Part shown: one piece after another, positions 10,001-19,384 of the stretch
How positions within the stretch are numbered: the first letter of the stretch is position 1
How the letters are laid out: every line of letters starts with the position of its first letter
Source of the DNA: Chloromonas sp. AAM2
Taxonomy: Eukaryota > Chlorophyta > Chlorophyceae > Chlamydomonadales > Chlamydomonadaceae
Assembly: GCA_004335635.1 (NCBI GenBank)
Contig: QAXH01001067.1
Span: 1 to 21,085 of the forward strand
Direction: 5' to 3'
DNA length: 21,085 bases
Translations under genes and position numbers: made by a program
The notes under the pieces: model-generated
Told to the model about the DNA's origin: nothing
The model's input: the letters and a program-made list of their open reading frames with translations, nothing else
Databases searched by the model: none

Positions 10001-13000
10001 TTTGGTTCTGCAGAGCATCCATCTGTCGGACTTTACCCGTGCATGCAATGCGGTTCTCAAGGCATGCGCCTCACGAGGCGACTGGCAGCTGGCCAGAAGC
10101 TATTTCGACCACATGACGGCACAGAACGTACCGGCAGACACGGAAACGTTCAGTGCGCTCATCTTATCATGTGTCAAGGTGAGGCCCAGGGCTGGATAGT
10201 GGTGGCATGCAAGTGCAGTGTTCAGTCCATGGAATTGTAGTGTTCGGATTTGGGTATGGGCTGCCTGTACGGGATGCATTCCGTGCGAACCGTGAACACA
10301 GCTGTACGGTGTAGGGCTGTGCTCGCTAGGGAAGCAGGTCTAGGAAAACACCTGGACAGATACATCGGGCTGGGCGGAAGCACGTCTACAGAACATGAGA
10401 CTGCATACGCCATGGCTAGTGTGAACAATTTGCATGCTCCATTCAGGCATGGCATATGCCTGGCATATGTGTGGCACCAGGCATCTAAGTCTTAGCATTC
10501 CAGATGCAATATGCGCAGCCCAATATGGGCTGAAGTACGTCTATAGAGGCATATGCATTTGAAGATCGAGATGCGCTACGCTGCATGCATCATGTATAGC
10601 ATGACAACCCGAGCCACAACAAATAAGCGCCTACTATGCACCCATCATGCATGTCATGGCTCCACCATGTGGCACCAGACATCCAATTCCAATGCAATTC
10701 CATCCACGTGTGATGTGTGTGTGCGCTGCCCAGGGTCAAGCCCTTGGCGTTGCCCTGGATATATTTGAGTGGCTGGTGTCAGGCCGGGAGGTCGGCGAGC
10801 CCATCCCCGCCGACATCACCACATACAACACGCTCATCATGGCGTGCCACCAGGTGAGGCAGGCCACGTGCATCACATGGCGTGCCACCAGGTGAGGCAG
10901 ACCACGCGTATCACATAATTTGCATGATAGGGGACGAGGCTCAGACTGCACTGGTTAGGTTACTCAGTCAGCTCGGTTTAGCTTGGTACGGCATCGCAGA
11001 GCGCCATGGCCCATCCCGCACGCTCACAAGACAATGCATCTGTACCCATCTACCAGCTTGTCTGCACACATCAGCCAAGCTACCTCACATGGTACGCTTG
11101 CCCATCAGCCAATTTGTATGCAAATAATTGCTGTCCAGAGCTGTTTTCATATTTTCTCACTGATAAGGAACAGGCAGTGTGGCCCGCTACGTGCTGTCAA
11201 GTCGTTTGCATGCTTTGTTGCTCCCGTTGCCGGTACAGGCGGGCTTGCTTGAGAAGGCGTTGGAAATCGCCAGCTGGGTGCTGAACGCAGGCGTGCCATG
11301 GGATGCATCAACGTTCACAGAGCTGGTCAGCACCGTGGAAATAGCACAACTCTGGGACACCAAGGTAAGAGCACATGACATGGAGGCATGCCGTGCTGAA
11401 ATTCGCAAACTTGTATCGATAGTTGCTAGAGGAGTCGCAAAGTAAACAAAAGGGGCGTGGCTGCGCGGCTCGGTGCTGATTGTCGTTTGATGCCAGCTGT
11501 TGCCATATCACAGCCATAGCTATCATCACTGTGACTGCGCAACCTCGTTCATTGCATGGTATGGCTCTGGCTGTTGTCCTGCTGCTTTCCAATGTGATGC
11601 GTGCACATAGACCACCAAACTTGCAATGCTTGGAAAGCGCCCAATTCTCGCTTATAGCTCAACTATCAATGCTTAGCTGCAGCTGTCTGTACTGGACTGG
11701 ACTGAACGATGTCGCACTACCATGGTACCTCCATGCAGGTCGTCAACTCGCCTTTCTACCAGTTATCTAACTTCAGTGACGCGAAGAAGCAATCGGGCGG
11801 TGGCGTCGTCCGCCCATCCAACTGCTCTCAGTCGGGCGCAGATGCTATTACTCGGCCACACGTACCGCAACCACCGAGGCAATCGGAATTCGGCAGCGTG
11901 TCGGGCCATCCGGGCTTTGGAACGTTGCACTCCGGCATGCAGGTACAGTTGCATAGGGCCATAGTCACACCTTGTTAGTCAGGCGAAGTGCAAGCATCGG
12001 CTAACCATCGCTGTTGCAACCAAAACTTATTCGTGCTGACATGCTCACAGGCCAGCCTGGCGATACGCGAGGGGCTCCGACTGAGCACTGCTGGAAATGC
12101 TTTAATAGCTGCCCCGGTCGCCCGAGCTCCAACTCCTCCAATGGTGCCGTTGGCGATTTTCCCGGACCAACTGAGGCCAGCGCCCTTTGATGGCTTGCGC
12201 ATGATGTATTTAGACCAGCTCAAGGTACGGCTGACAGCGGCTCTGCTCGCAGTACCGCATCCTTAGCATCGCAGTATCCGTGGACGATGCACACGACGAG
12301 CAGTTGCACGCCCCATATCCAGAAGCCACATCATTAACACGGCCTTCCATCGTGATCTCGCCGCAGTGGGAGCTCGTTCCCAACATCGCATTTGATCGCG
12401 CCAAAGCAGACAGTTGCTTGCACATCATTAACGTTGCACGTATCGTGGCAACCTGATCTTTCCGCAGGACTTGGAACAGGAGAGTCTGCTCGCAGCAGTG
12501 AAGCTGAACGATAGCAGCTGGGCGGCACGCACGCTGACAAGAGGCGGAGCTGGAGCGCGCGGCAAGGGTGCACCTTCGCCCTTCGTCTCGGCTGCCGGGG
12601 CCATGCACGGCCAAGGGGCCTTCACTCTGAGTACAGGTAGGCAACGCAGGCAGGTGGTACATGTACAATACACGAAACCAATACTGTAGTCTTTACAGGC
12701 TGACCCGCAACACTTACGTGTGCGTAAGGCCAGTCTGTTCTTAGTCACCATTCATCATCGATCATTACATGATTTTTCGTGGTTTAACCCACGGTGTTGC
12801 AGCTGAACACAATACCACACCAAGGATTTCACGCCTAGCAATCATCAAGGCAAGAAAGCTCACTGGCAGCACGGTTATGGCATCACCAGCAATACGCTTT
12901 TAAGTTGGCAGAGGTTACATTGAAAGTACATTGTTCACATTGCTCTGGGCTATAACGTTCCTTGCGTTTGCCTGCAGGAGGGCGAGCAACAAAGCCATGC

Positions 13001-13708
13001 AAGCCTAAGTTGCCCCGAATCATCGCTCCACCGATGCACGTCACGTTGTCGCCTGCGCCCAGTTTCAGGTGTGCACATGTGATTCACGTTTCTTCGGATG
13101 TTTGCCAGCAAGCAAGGAAGCCAGTTTCGCATGGAGCAAGAACCTGTGTTTCATGTGTGGAGGTACATACATTACACAGGCTGACGCACTATCTGAGCTT
13201 GTGGCTTTGTACAGCACTCTGCTACTGTGGCATGTCGTGGCACCAGCGGGCATGCAGCACTTCTGAAATCCTGTACTAGGCACTGCACTTTGAATGGCAA
13301 TGCTGCGGCATGTCTTGTCCTGTTGCCTGTGGATTGGGGTGGCTGAGCATGTGCTGACAGTGTTATCAGTCACGTGTGCATGTCAGCAATAGCAGGCATG
13401 TCAAATAACGTCCACTGACTGTGGTGCCATGTTGCTTTTTCTTTTGCAGGCAGCTGTCCTTGGACAACGTCAGTCGTCAGCGTCTTGAGGCTCTCAATGA
13501 GGCTATGATTGAGGGAGCCCCTCGCAAGGGAAGCTTGACAGAAGCGGCATCCCCACATGGGGCTTACAACAGCAGTGGGACAGAATACCCCTTTTCGCCA
13601 CTCAAATCGCACAAGAGTGTGACGTTGAACAGCCCCACTACAGCATCGAGGCATGTGACATCGTCTAGCATGGGCTCTGCACCATCACCCACTGCCGTAG
13701 CTGTGTGA
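7097..13708 (+). CDS. Pentatricopeptide-repeat (PPR) protein, 13 exons
   Basis: Exons: 7097-7192, 7658-7817, 8431-8596, 9133-9307, 9705-9848, 10014-10178, 10734-10853, 11239-11364, 11739-11942, 12051-12224, 12468-12636, 12978-13068, 13450-13708 (TGA). All junctions are GT...AG and phases agree throughout, giving about 682 residues. From about residue 108 to 375 there are 35-residue helical-hairpin units typical of PPR proteins, for example TNLAITACSHSGRIESALAL, NAVLKACASRGDWQLARSYF and TTYNTLIMACHQAGLLEKAL. PPR proteins bind single-stranded RNA, usually in plastids or mitochondria, and act in transcript stability, processing or translation. Residues about 385-682 contain no PPR and are rich in Ser, Pro, Gly and Ala, probably disordered. 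ATG 7097 has a good context (ACCATGG), but the predicted N-terminus MDRPFLVKSEDDAER is not transit-peptide-like, so an upstream exon may be missing. The RNA target is unknown. Confidence 0.85.
7193..7657 (+). other. First intron of the PPR gene (465 bp)
   Basis: It is bounded by donor GTAAGG and acceptor CACCGCAG. It contains several TGCATG motifs and no additional exon in a compatible phase that I could support. Confidence 0.6.
7950..8031. other. AT-rich island within a PPR-gene intron
   Basis: About 80 bases made largely of A and T, with repeated ATAATAAT/TAATTAA-like words, lie inside the 613-bp intron 7818-8430. The surrounding sequence is near 50-55% GC, so the patch stands out sharply. 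It could be a small insertion, organelle-derived DNA or a local simple-sequence expansion; no terminal repeats are evident. Confidence 0.55.
8889..8978. repeat. Alternating purine-pyrimidine (GT/GC/TGCA) simple repeat at an intron
   Basis: Runs of GTGTGT, repeated GTTGGCGC units, then GTGCGTGC and three TGCA steps lie inside the PPR-gene intron 8597-9132. Alternating purine-pyrimidine DNA like this is prone to slippage and can adopt a Z-form. The tract ends in TTGCAG, a possible but unused acceptor, because only the acceptor at 9132 gives the PPR continuation. Confidence 0.75.
10838..10913 (+). repeat. 38-bp tandem duplication spanning a 5' splice site of the PPR gene
   Basis: 10838-10875 and 10876-10913 differ at only three positions. 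Each copy contains the exon end CACCAG followed by GTGAGG, so there are two equal 5' splice sites 38 bases apart (after 10853 and after 10891). Only the first keeps the phase of the next exon at 11239; the second would add 38 bases and shift the frame. Confidence 0.9.
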
Positions 13709-14190
13709 TCGATGCTTTGGCACATGTCAAAGGCAATGACACCTGTTATGAAGTTGTAACGAACGTGCCAATGTCAGGCATCATGTCTACGTGAGATTTC
13801 ATCAGTGCTTGTAGAAGAGCACGTGCGCTCGCTGCTTGAACACTTCCACCTTGGACACCCACAGTTGAAGCATAAAGCTACTGCATGGGAGGGTGGAAAT
13901 TGCGATTGGACCAGTTGTTGCATTTAACAGGCTAAGGGTAAGGAAGGAGTCTGGGAAGGGGCCAGCTATTACTCAAAATGAATGCCTAGAAAACGATTGC
14001 GTAGTGGTGTGACATCACACATCGTCACTCAATCACTAAGGCCAGTCTTTCTGTGGCAGGTCCTTGCCTGGTCTTTGCAATCTTTATTTTTGACAGCACA
14101 ACGTGGCTGCCACACGCCTTGATCGATGAACAGAAGAGCTCAAGCTAACATGCATGCGGCGAAAGCCAGCTTGGAAGCCACCATTAACGA
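13709..14190. other. Intergenic region: PPR 3' UTR and upstream region of the next gene
   Basis: The two plus-strand genes are separated by 482 bases. The left part holds the TGTAA poly(A) element at 13755; the remainder should include the promoter and 5' UTR of the gene starting at 14191. I see no ORF, RNA gene or clear TATA box. Confidence 0.5.
13755..13759 (+). terminator. Polyadenylation signal TGTAA for the PPR gene
   Basis: TGTAA begins 47 bases after the stop codon. This pentamer is the dominant poly(A) signal in Chlamydomonas and its relatives, and its position in a short 3' UTR supports both the gene end and the algal assignment. Confidence 0.6.
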
Positions 14191-17100
14191 ATGAGTTCCA
14201 CCTCGACATGTAACAAGCAACTTCTCTCCCAGCTGAACACCTGCCTCAAGCAGCTGATAGCAACATGCAACAAGACTGGGCAGGAGGATGCAGCGTTGCA
14301 TGCACGGACACGGTCTGTGGTACTATCTCTGATGGAAGCTTGTCCAGGTAAACAGTATGTTGATGGCATTGTGGCACTAATGTTAATGGCATTGTGACAG
14401 TGGACTGCAGCTGGTTGTCCGGTAGACTGATGTGCGCAATCAAAAGCGACACTGCCATGGTGTGCAGGCCGGGTGCCGCTGAATACTGTCTTGTCCGTCA
14501 CGGACTTCTTACTACGCACATTTCCCTGGCTTCTCGAGTCCGGCTTTCAGGGTCTGTTCCTGTCCGGCTTGCTCAAGATCATGCTGTCCGGACACAGGTG
14601 AGCTGGGGTTTGGACCGGCAACTTTTCAAAAATATGCAGCCACCGGTCGAAGTGCAGCGCGACCGCAGCCATACTGCGCCACAGATACACGCTTTGCTAG
14701 AAACAAGCCGCCGATTATGAAGCCGATGAGAACGAGCTTCAAATCAGCCCTTACCTGCTGTGCGTGCTGCATGCCGCAGGGAGGCTCTACAGGCGATGCC
14801 TACTCTGATCAATCTGGCCATGGGTCTGGTGTCTGCTTGTGGCGCGCAGCAGGCAGTGGTCTTGCAGGAGTTGCACCTTGGATGCTGTGATTTGCTCTTG
14901 GGTAGGCATTGATGCTGGATTGGTCCAGCACGCATAGTGCCAAAGGTTCAGCGAAATGTCGGTGCCTTCTGCTCGGCAGCACTGATAACTTATGAACACA
15001 CTGGCAGCAGTGCCACTACCATGCACAACGCTGACCACCATGCCATCCACGCATGCATGCAGATGCTGAGCACAGGCTTCTGACGATCTGCATGGGCTCA
15101 GCAAACAGGCCATCCGCTGTGCAGCCAGCAGCAACCCCAGCAGTTTCTGCTTCAGACATGGATTCACGGACACAGGCTTTCACAGGAATTACTGACTGGC
15201 ACAACAGCCTTGTGGCACAGACCAACCGCCCCAGCACAACTGACCTCAGCAATCCGACGGACAATGGGGCTGCACCATCGGCCCCAGATAACCCCACTGG
15301 AGGGCCAAGCAACCCTAATGGTAACCCTGGCGCACCGGCAGGGCAAGGGACCAAGGCTGGTGCCAATGGCGGTGGAGGCCTGCCCTTACTGCAGCCGATA
15401 TGGGCGAACCTGGGCGATCATGCCAGCACCTGTGTGAGTACCAGACACAGACACATGTCGGGGTATACAGTCACGGTATACAGTCTAGCATTGTTATCAA
15501 GGTTCACACAAACTGGGGTCTTTACAGAAAGTTTGGTATTGCCACACCGCAGTTGTTGCAGCAGTCCATCAGATGCATTACCTTGGCAGGCACTTGAGCA
15601 CAAGGGTTAAGTAGGGAGGCATCTGGGCAGGTGTGATACAAGGGCTGTGTGGGAAGGGCACAAGGCTGCTGAGCGTAGGTAGCAAAACCTATCTTCTGTT
15701 GGCAGGTCTAAAGCGATCTCGCTTGTGAAGCCACTCACAATCTTGTGAAATCACCAGTCAGCTTTCTGTCGCTGCAGGTGCAAGGACCAGCCCGGAAGCA
15801 TCTTCCTCCGAGCTCCTTGCCCTTGCTTAATGCATTACCTATCCCATTTTGGCCTTGATCAAAACAACTGGCACTGTCCTTTCCGTTTGCAGCGTTCCGC
15901 CCACATTGGCGCCCAGCTGCTCACTGCCCTGCTCACGGACAGCCCCCTGCTGCTGGGGCGCGCCACTCCGTGCGTCATGGCGCACACGCTCATGCAGCTC
16001 GCAGCGCATGGGGATGCAGCCCTGCAGGTAAGTAGGGTCGCGGCACGTAAATTCTTCAAATTTCACCCATAGAATCCATGAATTTACTCATAGGCGCTGC
16101 CCCGGGTGCTCAACGAGCACTGCTCATGTTACCAAACCAGAGTGTACCATACCAGGGGGTGCATTGCAAGTAGGCTGTACCAAAACCTGCACTGTTTGCT
16201 CTCCGGCAACCACAGCCCTTTGGCATGTACACTGTTTGATGGGGTATGTTTGACAGTTCAGCATTCTGCAGCGGCTCCACAACTGTAGGGATTCAACACT
16301 CTGCACCTTCGAAGTGGAGTGCGTCAATTGTTGTAACATCTCCTTGGCCTGTGGCCCTTGGTGGTACGGGAGAAGTACCAGATTGAAGTTATTCAAGGAA
16401 ATGTTGGATGTGCTTTGTTTCCTTGTTACCAGGGTGTTGCATCATCTGCCTTCTGCGGCACGGTTGTCATTTTCAAATGTGCTGATGCTCATTTCTTGTC
16501 ACCATACCAGGGTGTTCCCATCCTTGTCACCATGCCAGGGATACCATGCCATTACCGAGTATGCAGTGCTCCTGCTGGGGTGCCTGGGCTGTGCCATGAT
16601 CAAATGCAAGCTGCCAGGTGCTCTTTTCCAGGGTGCTTACCTTGACTTGTGTGTGTGCGCAGTCCTCCTGTTGGGGTGCCCTGGGTGCGCTGGTGACGGT
16701 GGTGGGCTACCCGCATGTCCCCGTGGAACAGGTCACGGCACTGCTCACATGGACTCTGCAGGTGGGGGGACAGGCCACTAAAAGTAGGCCTAACTGCCAG
16801 GATGCAGCAACAGCCTGCACGACTAGCAGCTAGGGCGGACTGGTGCTCTTGGGTCTGTGTGTCGTGACTCAATATGGGGTCCGTACTCTTTGGAGACTTT
16901 TGAGGATTTGGAGACCGGCTGCCTATACATCCATGCATATTGGTGCGTTGCTGAGGACGTGCACGTGAAAGTTTATGTGTATAATGGCGATGCAGTGGAG
17001 GTGTACATGTTGATTCTCTGATTACAAACGAGCCAGCACATCTCTCCTTTGACGGCTTCCCTACAGTTGTTTTTAATACTTCATTCTGTTTCTGGTGCAG

Positions 17101-19331
17101 GCGTGGCAACGGCAGCTGGTGGTCATTCCCCATGCTGACCTGCCCACTTGGTCGGCCCAGCTGTGCCATGCAGCCCGCGCATGCATCGATGCACTGGCCA
17201 CCCTAGGCACGCTGCCACAGCATGCAACCCATCTGGCGGCCTGCCTCATGGCCCCTGCACAGCGTATGGCACAAGCTGCAGCAGCCACCATAGGCACACT
17301 GGCTGGGCAGCTGGCTGCTCCAGCAGCGGCCGTCCGGCTGGCAGCCGGTACAGGAGCGGCTGGCACCAGTTCCGCTGGTGCTGCTGCTGGTTCAGATGCT
17401 GCAGCAGGGGCAAAGGCTGGGCGAACGAGTGGAGGAGTTTCAAGCGGAAGTGGCTTAGGCGAGGCAGCTGGTGACAGCCATGGTGGAACCAGCCAGCAGC
17501 TGCAGCAGGCGGTGGGACAGTTGCAGTCAGCTGCCCAGGTGCTGAACTGCCTGGATTGGGCTCTGCAGGCGGCGCCTGGTTGCGGGGCAGCTGCTGTGGC
17601 GAGTGAAGTGGTTGCTCTGCTGCCTGTGCTGGCAGGAGTACAAGGGGCAGACACAGAGGTGAGTTGATCGACCGAGGTGAGTTGATCGACCGAGGTGAGT
17701 TGATCGACCGAGGTGAGTTGATCGACAGAGGTCAATTGATCAACAGAGGTCACTTGATCGACAGAGTGCAACCAAGCTCGATCCGGGTTTGATCCTGGGT
17801 TTGATCCACGATGTGACTAACACGCAGGTGACATACTGAGGTTTAGTTCGGCTACAGATACAGGGTGCAAGGGTGAGATGGATGATGCTTACGGTGAGGA
17901 TTAGCCCACGACATGCCAAGCAAACATTGAAATGACGGTAAGCACACACCCACAGAAGGACAAGTCAACCTCATGCGGTGGATGTGCTTCAAAGCCCTGC
18001 CTCCTGAAGTACCTCTAGGAATGAGGGCTCCGTTGGTGTCAGTTCTCGGTAAACATTAGTCTCTCTTAACCGTGATGGCTGCTGCAGGCCGGAGCTGCAC
18101 TGTTGAGTGTCCAGCAGGCGGCATTGCGTGTGCTGCAACACGTGGTGTGCTGGCTGGAGGACTCCACAGCGGCAGGTGGGATGCAACACACCTAGCTAAA
18201 ATGCAAATAGCACTTCCTGGTGCTCCTACCATCGGCAGTCGTTGTTGTCCCGATCAGCAGAGTCAACAGTATCATCTCGCCACAGATGTGTCACAGATGA
18301 GGCTTTAACATTTGACGCGGCCATCTGGAGGTGGTTGACCAATCTTGAACACGCTTGCAACTCTGTGTGGTCGTAGTCGTCCTGGCTACCAGAGTTAATA
18401 GCATCAGATCTCATCACAGGTAGAGTGCTTCAGGTGATGGTGTTGCCTTGTGCTTGCAGGCTGCATCGCTGCCAGCGTGGCGACGATCCCCGCCCTGCAA
18501 CCATTGGTGCTATCCACACAGACAGCAGCCACCGCAGCTGCAGCTTTTGCAACCCCTGTCACAACCCAGGGGGTTAGTGCAGGCGGGAGTGCCGGACAGG
18601 CGGGGCGCACAACAGCAACGGGGACGGGGACGGGAGCGGGGGCGGGAGGGGGAGCGGGAGCGGGGCATGTGTCTGCGGGGGATGACGATGATGATGTGGT
18701 GATAGTAGGCGAGCGGGACCGGGGTGCGGAGGAGGCGGGACCGGCTCGCAAGCGGCGGCGGACCAAGCTCAGGCAGACACAAATACAATGTGAGTGATCA
18801 GGTTTTTATTCCAAGCGTTGAGTGCGGAACCTATGTGGTGACAAGTTGCTGGTTGCCTCGGACTGCTTGGCATGCAAGAGCAGTTAAGTCGTCCCTGTGT
18901 TGTTGCTGCTGGTTGTGCCTGCTTGCCTTTTGTCCAGGCACACAAGCCCCTGAGCCCATGCAAGGAGCTGGTGGCGCAGCAACCCACTATCCACCAGAAG
19001 CGCAGGCAGCAGCACAAGGGGCAGCACAAGGGCAATCACTTGCAGAAGGGCAAGGCCAAGGGCAGGGTCTTGATCGGCCGTCCTCACCGGGCCAGCAGGC
19101 TGCCTGTGGAGCAGTGGCAGCTGCTGCCACTTTATTTGCCCAGCCTGCCCCCACCTCCCTGACAGCCCAGCAACAGCACAGCCTGGGCCAGCTGCACTTG
19201 CATGCAGTCATGCATCCTGAGACAGCCACTGCTACCAAGGCTATGGTACAAGGGATACTCAGGTTATGCAGCCCGGCTGCTCGGCAGTTGAATGCTGCTG
19301 CAGCCACCGCTCCTTCCACTGGTGACAGCAG

Positions 19332-19384
<53 letters not shown>

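Noticed and set aside
17073..17771. 232-codon minus-strand ORF ending in repeated SVDQLT units
   Set aside because: It is the antisense of a phase-consistent plus-strand exon and of the 18-bp intronic minisatellite; the hexapeptide repeat arises because 18 is divisible by 3.
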